From: an uncultured Pelagibacteraceae bacterium
Lineage (GTDB): Bacteria > Pseudomonadota > Alphaproteobacteria > Pelagibacterales > Pelagibacteraceae
Assembly: GCA_902524105.1 (NCBI GenBank)
Contig: CABZCD010000008.1
Coordinates: forward strand, 1-34,143
Direction: 5' to 3'
Length of the DNA stretch: 34,143 nt
A model generated the notes under the pieces. The model was given only the letters and a program-made list of their open reading frames with translations. It did no database searches and was not told where the DNA came from. The stretch's first letter is position 1. Every line of letters begins with the position of its first letter. Positions 1-8,767 of the stretch are shown here, one piece after another. Position numbers and translations under genes: made by a program.

Positions 1-989
1 CCAGCTTTATTCTTCCTTCATCAAGAAATAATGAAGTTGTCAAATTTGTTGAAAAAGGTCTTAAGGACCTATCTGTGAGTAGAACATCATTTTCTTGGGG
101 TATACCTGTACCTAAAAACCAGAAACATGTTATTTATGTTTGGTTAGATGCTCTTACAAATTATTTAAGTGCTTTAGATTATCCTGATACAGCATCAGAT
201 TTATATAAAAAATATTGGCCCGCAGACCTTCATGTTATAGGTAAAGACATTTTAAGGTTTCATGCAATTTATTGGCCTGCTTTTTTAATGGCAGCTAAAT
301 TACCTTTGCCTAAAAGAATATTTGGACACGGATGGATACTTTCAGACGATAAAAAAATGTCAAAATCTATAGGAAACATCTTGGATCCCATTGATATAAT
401 TAAAAATTATGGGATTGATCAACTAAGATATTATCTAATCAAAGAAGTTTCATTAGGTAACGATGGAAATGTGTCCTTAGAAAATTTGAAAAATTGTATT
501 AATAATGATTTAGCAAATAATTATGGAAATTTATGTCAAAGAGTGTTCGCTTTTTTAAAAAAAAATTGTTCTAACAAAATTCCTAAAAGTGATTTTTTTT
601 CAGATGAGGATAAGATTTTAACAAATAAACTTAAAAACGATGTAAATAAACTAAGTGAACTTGTGAATAAACAAGATCTCAATAATTATATCAAAAAGGT
701 AATAGAATATTCTTTTGACTCAAATAAATATTTTAATGACTCTGAACCATGGTCTCTTAAAAAAACTAATGTTAAAAAAATGAATTCAGTATTATATTCA
801 ATTATTGTACAAATTAAGAATATTAGCATTCTTTTACTACCAATTATCCCTATTAGTGCTAATAAAATTCTTGATATTTTAAACGTAAAAAAAGATTTAA
901 GAATAATTGAGGAAATAAATAAAAATCTTTCAATAAATCATGATAAAGAATTAGGAAACATTGAAATTTTATTTAAAAAGGTTGAATAA
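1..989 (+). CDS. metG: Methionyl-tRNA synthetase, 3' part (partial gene)
   Basis: This is the C-terminal ~328 residues of a class I methionyl-tRNA synthetase, which charges tRNA-Met in the cytoplasm. The reading frame is open from base 3, so the gene begins outside the window. The GTG at 75 is internal (SVSRTSF is normal MetG sequence), not a start. The class I signature KMSKSIGN is encoded near 355-378, preceded by VIGKDILRFHAIYWPA, typical of the catalytic domain, and followed by a helical anticodon-binding domain. There is no C-terminal EMAP/tRNA-binding domain, so this is the short MetG form. The stop TAA overlaps the ATG of tatD (TAATG), indicating translational coupling. Confidence 0.95.
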   Translation, partial: SFILPSSRNNEVVKFVEKGLKDLSVSRTSFSWGIPVPKNQKHVIYVWLDALTNYLSALDYPDTASDLYKKYWPADLHVIGKDILRFHAIYWPAFLMAAKLPLPKRIFGHGWILSDDKKMSKSIGNILDPIDIIKNYGIDQLRYYLIKEVSLGNDGNVSLENLKNCINNDLANNYGNLCQRVFAFLKKNCSNKIPKSDFFSDEDKILTNKLKNDVNKLSELVNKQDLNNYIKKVIEYSFDSNKYFNDSEPWSLKKTNVKKMNSVLYSIIVQIKNISILLLPIIPISANKILDILNVKKDLRIIEEINKNLSINHDKELGNIEILFKKVE

Positions 990-1765
990 TGATAATAGAC
1001 TCGCACTGCCATCTTGATTATGAACCAATGTATTCAAACTTGGATAATGTTGTTAAACGAGCAAAAGACTCAAATGTAAAAATTATGTTAACTATATCAG
1101 TAACAGACAAAAAATATGATGTTATTTTAGATATTACAAAAAAATTTGCGAATGTTTATGGAACATATGGAATTCATCCTCATGAAGCGAAAAATCATAA
1201 AGAGATAAATAAAAAGTTAATTTTAAATAAATTAAATCTTAGTAAAAAAATAATTGGAATCGGAGAAACAGGTTTGGATTTTTATTATAATCATTCAGAT
1301 AAAAACGCCCAAATAAGACTTTTTGAAGAACACATCAAAGCTTCTATAGAGAGCAATTTTCCGTTAGTTGTACACTCTAGAGATGCAGAAGATCTTACTT
1401 ATGAAATTTTATCTAGTTATTCAAAAAATAATGATTTAAAAATTTTAATGCATTGTTTTACTGGTAGCAAAGAGTTTGCTCAAAAACTTTTAAAATTAAA
1501 TGCTTATTTTTCAGCTAGTGGTATTATAACTTTTAAAAAAACCAATGATCTGAAAGAAACATTTAAATCAATACCATTAAATAAAATATTAATCGAAACC
1601 GATGCTCCATATCTATCGCCGGAACCTTTAAGAGGTAAATCTAATGAACCATCGAACGTAGTTCATACTGCTAGATATCTTTCAAATTTAAAAGAAATCA
1701 ACTTTGATGATTTATGTAAAACCACAACAAATAATTTTTTCGAACTTTTTGGTAAACTTAATTGA
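989..1765 (+). CDS. tatD: TatD-family metal-dependent DNase
   Basis: A 258-residue TIM-barrel hydrolase of the TatD family, the normal length. Members act as Mg-dependent 3'-5' exonucleases or DNA/D-Tyr-tRNA processing enzymes; the in vivo role here is not certain. Metal ligands are all visible: His6 and His8 in DSHCHLD, Glu93 in GIGETGLDFY, His129 in VVHSRD, His155 in MHCFTGS and Asp205 in ETDAPYLSPEP. It starts by one-base overlap with metG and its stop overlaps the next gene, so the three form one unit. metG-tatD-MBL is a common alphaproteobacterial neighbourhood. Confidence 0.95.
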   Translation: MIIDSHCHLDYEPMYSNLDNVVKRAKDSNVKIMLTISVTDKKYDVILDITKKFANVYGTYGIHPHEAKNHKEINKKLILNKLNLSKKIIGIGETGLDFYYNHSDKNAQIRLFEEHIKASIESNFPLVVHSRDAEDLTYEILSSYSKNNDLKILMHCFTGSKEFAQKLLKLNAYFSASGIITFKKTNDLKETFKSIPLNKILIETDAPYLSPEPLRGKSNEPSNVVHTARYLSNLKEINFDDLCKTTTNNFFELFGKLN

Positions 1766-2532
1766 AAAATAAGTTTACCATATTAGGCTGCGGAAGCTCT
1801 TTAGGTGCTCCTTGGATTACAAATTATTGGGGCAAATTAAATAAGAAAAATAAAAAGAATATAAGAACTAGATGTTGCGCACATATTCAGTACCAAAATA
1901 TTTCAATACTTATAGACACATCTCCAGATATCAAAGAACAAATTAAGAATAATAAAATTAAATATGTGGACGCTGTTATTTATACACACGAACATGCAGA
2001 TCAAACTGTAGGAATATTTGAGCTAAGACCTTTTTTTTGGAAAAACAAAAAGAAAATTCCTGTGTATGGGAGCGTACGTACAACCAAACTATTAAAACAA
2101 AAGTACACTTTTTGCTTTTCACCCAGATCTGGTTATAAACCCATCATGAGTTCTAATACATTTAATGAACAGTTCAGAATTAAAAAAGGTAGTAAATTTT
2201 TAAAAATAAGGGCAATTGAGTTACATCATGGAATGATTAAAGCAAATGGTTTTGTTTTTAATAAAGTTGCCTACTTAAGTGATTGTAATAAAATTCCAAA
2301 GAAGTCTTTTAATAAATTAAAAAATTTAAATTACCTTGTAATTGACTGTCTAAGAAAAAATCCACATCCTTCTCACTTTCATTTTGATGAAACGATTAGA
2401 ATTGCAAAAAAACTTTCCGCAAAAAAAACAATTTTAACTAATTTACATGTTGATCTTGATTATTTAAGTTTAAAAAAAAAGTTACCAAAAAATATCGTCC
2501 CAGCTTATGATGGTATGTCCTTTAACTTTTAA
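1762..2532 (+). CDS. PhnP-like metallo-beta-lactamase-fold hydrolase
   Basis: A 256-residue MBL-fold protein of the PhnP-like/cyclic phosphodiesterase type. It starts at TTG (1762), overlapping the tatD stop as TTGA, so translation is probably coupled. Visible motifs: GCGSSLGAP at the N terminus (typical GTGTSxGVP-like strand), THEHADQT with His76, His78 and Asp80, a later ELHHGM, LSDCN and TNLHVDLDY. The usual final His of HxHxDH is Gln81, which I believe is common in this subgroup. The substrate is unknown. The gene converges on the glutathione peroxidase gene with an 11-bp tail-to-tail overlap. Confidence 0.85.
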   Translation: MKNKFTILGCGSSLGAPWITNYWGKLNKKNKKNIRTRCCAHIQYQNISILIDTSPDIKEQIKNNKIKYVDAVIYTHEHADQTVGIFELRPFFWKNKKKIPVYGSVRTTKLLKQKYTFCFSPRSGYKPIMSSNTFNEQFRIKKGSKFLKIRAIELHHGMIKANGFVFNKVAYLSDCNKIPKKSFNKLKNLNYLVIDCLRKNPHPSHFHFDETIRIAKKLSAKKTILTNLHVDLDYLSLKKKLPKNIVPAYDGMSFNF

Positions 2533-3064
2533 TCTCTTTTTTAATTAAGTTTAAGAATTTTTTTGAGTTTGGCTTAGTAAAAGAAGCAAAAGTATCAGCT
2601 ACTTTACCGTCTTTTCCAATAATGATTTTGTGAAAATTCCATTTAGGTATTGCTGCTATACCGTGATTTTTTTTAGCCCATTTAAAGAAATCATGGGCAT
2701 TACTCCCAATAACATCTACTTTTTCAGACATTGGAAAAGTTATGCCAAAATTGTTCTCACAAAATTTTTTAATTTCAGCGTTATCTTTTGGTTCTTGTTT
2801 AAAATTATTTGTAGGGACACCAATTACTACAAGCTCATTTTTATATTCTGTGTATAATTTTTGTAGATCATTGTATTGAGGTGTATAACCACATCTACTA
2901 GCAACATTAACTACTACAATTACTTTATTATCATAATCCTTTAAATTAATTTGGTTGCCATCTAATCCTTTGAAGTTAAAATCATATGCTAGTTTGTGAT
3001 AGTCAGCAGCTAAATTAGAAAAAAAACTTAAGATCATAAATGTTAGTATTAATTTTTTTATCAT
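2522..3064 (-). CDS. Glutathione peroxidase family protein, secreted (Cys type)
   Basis: A 180-residue thiol peroxidase of the GPx family. Residues 1-20 form a cleavable signal peptide (MIKKL then a hydrophobic stretch ending NLAA), so it probably works in the periplasm. The catalytic cysteine is Cys58 in ASRCGYTPQY, in place of selenocysteine; Gln90 in NNFKQEP and Trp142-Asn143 in PKWNFHK complete the catalytic site. Cys102 in KFCENNFG is a candidate resolving cysteine, which would make the enzyme thioredoxin- rather than glutathione-dependent, as is known for most bacterial Cys-GPx. It is the last gene of the nhaA-scaffold-gpx unit, one base after the scaffold gene. Confidence 0.9.
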   Translation of the reverse strand: MIKKLILTFMILSFFSNLAADYHKLAYDFNFKGLDGNQINLKDYDNKVIVVVNVASRCGYTPQYNDLQKLYTEYKNELVVIGVPTNNFKQEPKDNAEIKKFCENNFGITFPMSEKVDVIGSNAHDFFKWAKKNHGIAAIPKWNFHKIIIGKDGKVADTFASFTKPNSKKFLNLIKKEIKS

Positions 3065-3065
3065 A

Positions 3066-3452
3066 TCATTTAATAGCTTTATAAAATGCTTTAAAAGGTA
3101 AAAGTATACAATCTTTTCTATTCATATATTTATTTTTCAATAAATAAGTCAAATTATTAAATTTTTTTGGTACTTTTTTACTTAAATTTAAATATTTATT
3201 TAAATTTTTTTTTAAATCACTCAAGTTTGTATTTTGAGCTATATCTGCCAACGTGCTAGCAGAAGCTTGACAAAAAATACATGCTTCAGTTTCGTACCTT
3301 AATTCTTTAATTGTATTTTTTTTTAACGAGATTTCTATAGATATTTTGTCGCCACAAACAGAATTCTTTAAATTAGTTTTATAAGTATAGTCATTTTTTA
3401 AACCATAAAATTTGGTATTAGATGCAATTTTTATTAATCTATTATCAATCAT
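3066..3452 (-). CDS. NifU/IscU-type iron-sulfur cluster scaffold (SufU-like)
   Basis: A 128-residue protein of the NifU N-terminal domain family, which assembles Fe-S clusters. Cys33 with Asp35 in SVCGDK, Cys58 and Cys61 in EACIFCQAS and Cys115 in KDCILLP reproduce the three ligand cysteines of SufU/IscU (with one extra Cys). The short C-terminal tail NRKDCILLPFKAF matches the end of SufU-like proteins found in many alphaproteobacteria. Its ATG overlaps the nhaA stop (ATGA), so it is translated with the antiporter. Whether it is a true scaffold or a SufE-like accessory cannot be decided here. Confidence 0.85.
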   Translation of the reverse strand: MIDNRLIKIASNTKFYGLKNDYTYKTNLKNSVCGDKISIEISLKKNTIKELRYETEACIFCQASASTLADIAQNTNLSDLKKNLNKYLNLSKKVPKKFNNLTYLLKNKYMNRKDCILLPFKAFYKAIK

Positions 3453-4621
3453 TTTCTACTTGCGAATAATAATAGGAAGTAACCACATAAAGTGGATAAT
3501 AACGAGCCTGTTAGCACTCCAATTTTTACACCATCACTAAACTCTAAGTTATTGGCGAAGGCAAGATTACCAACGAATAAACTCATAGTAAAACCTATAC
3601 CAGTTAAAATCGAGACTGCATAAAGTGACATCCAGTTAGAGTTATTTGGTTTGTCTGCAAGTTTAAAATAAATGGACAGATATGAAAATAAAAATACTCC
3701 AATCTGTTTTCCGAAAAATAATCCACAAACTATTCCTAAAGGTACAGGATTTAACAATGTTGCAAACGATAATCCTTCCAATGACACCCCTGCATTAGCA
3801 AATGCAAAAATTGGCATAATTCCAAATGCTACATAGGGTGAGATTGCATGTTCCAACTTTAATAATAATGAATTTTTTTCTTTTTTAGTATCGTGAGGAA
3901 TAGTTAAAGCTAATAAAACACCTGCAATTGTCGCGTGAATACCTGATTGATGAGTAAATTCCCATAAAAATACTCCAACTATTAAATATGGAATGAACGA
4001 TCTTATATTTAATCTATTTAAAATTATTAATAATATCATCGCAACAGCCATTAGAATTAAGTAAGTTGATTGTATATTGCCTGAGTAAAAAAAAGCTATT
4101 ATTATTATTGCTCCAAGATCGTCAATAATTGCTAAAGCAGTTAAAAAAACTTTTAAAGATATGGGAACTTTTTTTCCAAGTAATGATAATACTCCTAATG
4201 AAAAGGCGATATCAGTTGCTGACGGTATTGCCCAACCGTTAAGTCGTGTGCTGTCATCAATATTAATTATTATATAAATGGCAGCTGGAACTACCATTCC
4301 ACCAACAGCCCCAATAATTGGCAGCATTGCCTGTTTTGGATTTGAAAGTTCACCTTTAACAAATTCTCTTTTAATTTCTAAAGACACTAAGAAAAAAAAG
4401 ATAGCCATCAAAACATCATTAATCCAATGAAGAACACTTAATTTTAATCCAAAATTTTCAGTTCCAAGTGTAAAATAACTTTCTAATATTTTAAAATAAT
4501 TTTCACCTAAACTACTATTACTAATAAACAAGGCTATCACCGCTGCAAAGAGTAGAACCAAACCTGATGCTGACTCTAGTTTAAAGAAATATTTAAAAGA
4601 TTTTGAAATATATTGGATCAT
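3449..4621 (-). CDS. nhaA: Na+/H+ antiporter NhaA
   Basis: A 390-residue, multi-spanning inner-membrane protein of the NhaA family, full length. It exchanges Na+ for H+ to control internal pH and sodium. The family signature ALAIIDDLGAI carries the ion-binding pair Asp167-Asp168; Asp137 in PSATDIAFS corresponds to the conserved aspartate of TM4, and FGKQIGVF holds the conserved lysine near the end. It is the first gene of a three-gene minus-strand unit and is divergent from tRNA-Pro, with 76 nt between them that must contain both promoters. Confidence 0.95.
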   Translation of the reverse strand: MIQYISKSFKYFFKLESASGLVLLFAAVIALFISNSSLGENYFKILESYFTLGTENFGLKLSVLHWINDVLMAIFFFLVSLEIKREFVKGELSNPKQAMLPIIGAVGGMVVPAAIYIIINIDDSTRLNGWAIPSATDIAFSLGVLSLLGKKVPISLKVFLTALAIIDDLGAIIIIAFFYSGNIQSTYLILMAVAMILLIILNRLNIRSFIPYLIVGVFLWEFTHQSGIHATIAGVLLALTIPHDTKKEKNSLLLKLEHAISPYVAFGIMPIFAFANAGVSLEGLSFATLLNPVPLGIVCGLFFGKQIGVFLFSYLSIYFKLADKPNNSNWMSLYAVSILTGIGFTMSLFVGNLAFANNLEFSDGVKIGVLTGSLLSTLCGYFLLLFASRK

Positions 4622-4658
4622 TTAGTTATTTCTTACTTATATAACAAAAATCTTTCAA

Positions 4659-4687
4659 TTGCCAAAAAGTCATATATAACCTATATA
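4659..4687 (+). promoter_or_regulatory. Probable promoter of tRNA-Pro and the dmd operon
   Basis: TTGCCA at 4659-4664 and TATATA at 4682-4687 are separated by 17 nt, close to sigma-70 consensus. The predicted start would lie about 4 nt before the mature tRNA end. No other promoter fits in the 7 nt between the tRNA and the downstream gene, so this may drive the whole plus-strand operon. In DNA this AT-rich, chance hexamers are common. Confidence 0.5.
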
Positions 4688-4697
4688 AATAGACTTT

Positions 4698-4774
<77 letters not shown>

Positions 4775-4781
4775 AAATCAT

Positions 4782-7004
4782 ATGAATATTAAAAAAGTAG
4801 TTGTAATAGGATCTGGAACAATGGGGAGTGGGATAGCTGCTCATTTATGTAATGCTAATATACCAGTTATATTATTAGATTTAAAAACTGAAATTTCTGA
4901 AAAAGCTAAAGAAAGAATTCTAAAATCTAGACCACCATTATTGTTTGAAAAAGATAAAATTAAAAATTTAAAGGTTGGCAATATTACCGATGATTTTGAA
5001 AATGTTTCTGATGCAGACTGGATTGTAGAAGCAGTTGTTGAAAGGATCGATATAAAACATGATATTTACAAAAAAATATTTGATAAAAGAAAAAAAGACT
5101 CAATTGTTTCGTCAAATACATCAACTATTCCTTTAAAAGTATTATCAGAAAAATTAAAAGCAGAAGACAAAAAAGATTTTTGTATTACACACTTTTTTAA
5201 TCCAGTTAGATATATGGGATTACTGGAAATAGTTAGAGATAAGCTGAACGATCAAAATAAAATTAATTATTTAAAAGATTTTAGTGAAGAAAAATTAGGC
5301 AAAGGTGTAATTGTTTGTGGTGACACTCCTGGTTTTTTAGGAAACAGAATAGGAGTATATGCTATGCAAGTAGCGATGACAGAAGCGGTTGATATGGATC
5401 TTTCTATTGAAGAAGCTGATGCTGTATTTGGTAGACCTATGGGTATACCTAAAACAGGAGTTTTTGCTTTATATGACTTAATCGGTATTGATCTAATGTC
5501 AGATGTTCTTAAAAGTTTTCAAAAAGAATTACCTAAAGAAGATGAATTTCAAAAAGTTGTTTCTGGTTTACCTATTATCAAAAAACTAATTGAAACCGGT
5601 TATACAGGTAGAAAAGGTAAGGGAGGGTTTTATAGGATGAATAAGTCTGAGAATAAAAAGACTCTTGAAGCTCTTAATTTAAATAAAAATGAATACTTTG
5701 CAGTAAAAAAGATAGATTTAAAAATAGATAAGATAAACCTTTTAGAATTAGTTAACAGAAATGATAAATATGGTAAATATGCATGGTCAGTAATTTCAAA
5801 AATAATCTTGTACTCATCTTCACTGGTGCCAGCTATAACTGATGAATATAATGACATAGATGAAGCTTTGAGACTAGGTTTTAATTGGTCTATGGGCCCG
5901 TTTGAAATGTTAGAGTCTATAGGATTGAAAAATTTCTTTTCAAAAATTGGAGATATTAATCACAATGAATTTTTAAAAGATTTAAAAGAAAAAAAAGCAG
6001 AAAGTTTTTATGACGAGCGACAAAAATATACTAACTTACAAACATTAGGAAAGATTAAAAAAACAGTCATTAAACTAGATAAAAATGACTCAGCAGAAAT
6101 ATTTAGATTTAAAGATTTTAATATTGTTGAGTTTAATACTAAAGCGAATGCTTTAGATAATGATTCAATGGATGCTTTAAAAAAGGCTACAGATAAACCT
6201 CTAATTATAATAAATGAAAGTATGCAATTTTCTGCAGGTGTAAATCTAAATTATGTAATGGAATTTATAAAGAATAATGATATAAAGTCTGTTGAAAAAT
6301 TTATTAAGTATTTTCAAGAAACTTGCAAACATCTTAAATATTGTAATTACCCAGTTATATCCGCTCCGTCTGGTTTAGCTCTAGGAGGTGGAGAAGAAGT
6401 TGTGTTACAAAGTAATTATGTAGTTACACATACCAATATAGTAATGGGTTTAGTTGAAACAATTGTAGGTTTAGTGCCTGCTGGAGGTGGTTGTAAAGAA
6501 CTACTCTGGAGATGGAGTCAAACCAATGAGTCTAAAACAGATCCAGATTATGCACCATTAAAAGTTTTTGATATAATTGGTTATGCTAAAACTGCTTCTT
6601 CGCCTCAAGAAGCAAAACCTTTGTTATTTTTGGATAAAAATCATGATGTTATAATTAATAGAAATGAACTATTACCTGCGGCAAGAAAATTACTCAATAA
6701 TAGTGTAGATATGTCTCCATCTAAGGAATGTAAATTTAAATTATCGGGTAAAAATGCTAGAGAAAAAATGCACAAAATACTTGAAGCATTATATAATGAC
6801 AAAAAGATTCTAGATCACGGTATGGAAGTTGGTAAAGAATTAGCATATGTTTTAAGTGGTGGAGATACAGATATAAGTAAAGAAGTTACAGAAGATCAAA
6901 TGTATAAATTGGAATTAAACAGTTTTATGAAATTAGTAGAAAATAAAAAAACACAAGAAAGAATTGTCCATACATTAAAAACAGGGAAACCATTAATAAA
7001 TTAA
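4782..7004 (+). CDS. 3-hydroxyacyl-CoA dehydrogenase/enoyl-CoA hydratase fusion (FadB-like)
   Basis: A 740-residue two-domain beta-oxidation enzyme with dehydrogenase first and hydratase last, the reverse of E. coli FadB. Residues 5-300 hold the NAD-binding motif VVVIGSGTMGSGIA and the catalytic His137/Glu149 pair in THFFNPVRYMGLLEIV. Residues ~440-640 form a crotonase domain that keeps both catalytic acids: Glu539 in ALGGGEEV and Glu559 in GLVETIVGLVPAGGG. I chose the ATG at 4782; an upstream in-frame ATG at 4731 lies inside tRNA-Pro. The start is only 7 nt from the tRNA and has no visible Shine-Dalgarno. The stop TAA abuts the ATG of the next gene. In this operon its hydratase domain is a candidate for the last step of MMPA-CoA breakdown (inference). 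Confidence 0.9.
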   Translation: MNIKKVVVIGSGTMGSGIAAHLCNANIPVILLDLKTEISEKAKERILKSRPPLLFEKDKIKNLKVGNITDDFENVSDADWIVEAVVERIDIKHDIYKKIFDKRKKDSIVSSNTSTIPLKVLSEKLKAEDKKDFCITHFFNPVRYMGLLEIVRDKLNDQNKINYLKDFSEEKLGKGVIVCGDTPGFLGNRIGVYAMQVAMTEAVDMDLSIEEADAVFGRPMGIPKTGVFALYDLIGIDLMSDVLKSFQKELPKEDEFQKVVSGLPIIKKLIETGYTGRKGKGGFYRMNKSENKKTLEALNLNKNEYFAVKKIDLKIDKINLLELVNRNDKYGKYAWSVISKIILYSSSLVPAITDEYNDIDEALRLGFNWSMGPFEMLESIGLKNFFSKIGDINHNEFLKDLKEKKAESFYDERQKYTNLQTLGKIKKTVIKLDKNDSAEIFRFKDFNIVEFNTKANALDNDSMDALKKATDKPLIIINESMQFSAGVNLNYVMEFIKNNDIKSVEKFIKYFQETCKHLKYCNYPVISAPSGLALGGGEEVVLQSNYVVTHTNIVMGLVETIVGLVPAGGGCKELLWRWSQTNESKTDPDYAPLKVFDIIGYAKTASSPQEAKPLLFLDKNHDVIINRNELLPAARKLLNNSVDMSPSKECKFKLSGKNAREKMHKILEALYNDKKILDHGMEVGKELAYVLSGGDTDISKEVTEDQMYKLELNSFMKLVENKKTQERIVHTLKTGKPLIN

Positions 7005-8765
7005 ATGACTACATATAATGCTCCAGTTGAAGATATGATGTTTCTTTTTGATAATCTTAAAGATAATAAAAATTATAAAGAGATTGATAAATTTAAAGAA
7101 ATAAGCTCTGACTTAGTAAAAGATGTTTTAGATCAAGCGGCTAAAATAAATCAAGAAATTGTACATCCTCTAGCCAAAATAGGCGATGACAGTCCATGTG
7201 TTTATGAAAATGGAATCGTAAGATCTCCGCCAGGTTATAAAGAAGCTTATAAAAAATTTATTTCTGATGGATGGACATCTTTATCTTGTGATCCAAAATA
7301 TGGTGGACAAGGAATGCCAAAGACTGTCAGTACTTTTTTTGAAGAAATGTTATCTTCAGCAAGTTTATCGTTTAAATTATATAGTGAATTAAGTATTGGA
7401 GCTTATAATTGCATTCTCCATCATGCAGATAATAAAATCAAGGATAAGTTTCTACCCAAAATAGTAGAGGGAAAATGGAGTGGGACTATGTGTTTAACCG
7501 AGTCTCAATGTGGAACTGATTTAGGTTTAATTAAAACAAAAGCAATCAAAAATAAAGATGGATCATTTTCTTTAACTGGCCAGAAAATATTTATTACATC
7601 TGGTGATCACGATTTAACGGAAAATATCATACATTTAGTTTTAGCTAAAATTCCAGGCGCACCTTCTGGCACTAAAGGAATTAGTTTATTTTTAGTTCCA
7701 AAGTTTAATGTTGATGAAAATGGTTCGGTTGGGTCAAGAAATGGTGTTAGCACTTTATCTATTGAAACTAAAATGGGAATAAAAGGTTCGCCAACTTGTG
7801 TTTTAAACTTTGATAATGCAAAAGGTTTTTTAATTGGTAAGGAAAATAAAGGATTGAGTTCAATGTTTACAATGATGAATTTAGAGAGAATTATTGTTGG
7901 TATACAGGGATTAGGGATTGCTGAAACGGCCTATCAAAATTCACTTGCTTATACTAGAGAAAGAAAACAAGGTAAATCTAACGATAACAAAAATGGTGAA
8001 ACAGATTTAATAATTAAACATGCAGATATCAGAAGAAGTTTAATGAACATGAAATCAATAATTGAAGGTCAAAGATCCCTGGCTTTCTGGTTGTCTCAAC
8101 AAGTTGATGTAAGTTTAAGCCATTCAAATGAAAATGTTAGAAAAGAAGCAGACGATATGGTCTCCTTATTGACACCTGTAGTAAAATCTTTTTTTTCAGA
8201 TATGGGTATGGAGATAACTAATGAGGCAATACAAATATTTGGTGGTTATGGTTACACCAGGGACCAGGGCATTGAACAACTATACAGAGATAATAGAATT
8301 ACACCTATTTATGAGGGGACAAATTCTGTACAAGCAATTGATTTAGTATTTAGAAAAGTACTTACTAATCGAACGTTGGAAAAATTTATATCCTTGCTTC
8401 AAAATGAAATTAAGAATTATAATGACAATGTTGAATTAAAAAGACTATCCAACATTCTTAAAGAAAAGATAAAACTTTTATTAGACTTTTCAAAATGGTT
8501 AGACGATAAGTTAAAAAATCAAAAAGATGATGTTAGCGCGGCATGCAATGACTTTTTAAAAGTTCTTGGTTATGTTGCTTTAGGTTTTTCTTGGCTTAAA
8601 ATGACTAAAGTAAGCTTTGACAATTCAAGTAAAAATAAAAACTTTTATGAAGAAAAGATTAATACTGCAAAATACTTTTTTGATAAAATTCTACCTAGAG
8701 TAGATAGTCATTATCATTCAGCAATAGCTGGTAGTGAAAGCTTGATGAAAGCTAAATTTAACTGA
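7005..8765 (+). CDS. dmdC: DmdC-type acyl-CoA dehydrogenase (3-methylmercaptopropionyl-CoA dehydrogenase)
   Basis: A 586-residue FAD-dependent acyl-CoA dehydrogenase of the long form that includes DmdC, about 200 residues longer than classic short-chain enzymes because of an extra C-terminal helical domain. Visible: CLTESQCGTD (FAD/substrate region, residues 163-172), FGGYGYTRDQGIEQLYRD (412-429) and the catalytic base Glu437 in PIYEGTNSVQ. It would oxidise MMPA-CoA to methylthioacryloyl-CoA. The family also contains general long-chain enzymes, so the substrate is inferred from the neighbours dmdB and dmdA. It directly abuts the preceding gene (TAAATG). Confidence 0.8.
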   Translation: MTTYNAPVEDMMFLFDNLKDNKNYKEIDKFKEISSDLVKDVLDQAAKINQEIVHPLAKIGDDSPCVYENGIVRSPPGYKEAYKKFISDGWTSLSCDPKYGGQGMPKTVSTFFEEMLSSASLSFKLYSELSIGAYNCILHHADNKIKDKFLPKIVEGKWSGTMCLTESQCGTDLGLIKTKAIKNKDGSFSLTGQKIFITSGDHDLTENIIHLVLAKIPGAPSGTKGISLFLVPKFNVDENGSVGSRNGVSTLSIETKMGIKGSPTCVLNFDNAKGFLIGKENKGLSSMFTMMNLERIIVGIQGLGIAETAYQNSLAYTRERKQGKSNDNKNGETDLIIKHADIRRSLMNMKSIIEGQRSLAFWLSQQVDVSLSHSNENVRKEADDMVSLLTPVVKSFFSDMGMEITNEAIQIFGGYGYTRDQGIEQLYRDNRITPIYEGTNSVQAIDLVFRKVLTNRTLEKFISLLQNEIKNYNDNVELKRLSNILKEKIKLLLDFSKWLDDKLKNQKDDVSAACNDFLKVLGYVALGFSWLKMTKVSFDNSSKNKNFYEEKINTAKYFFDKILPRVDSHYHSAIAGSESLMKAKFN

Positions 8766-8767
8766 AA

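Noticed and set aside
75-77. GTG at 75 as the metG start
   Set aside because: The frame is open upstream to the window edge with normal MetG sequence (RNNEVVKFVEKGLKDLSVS).
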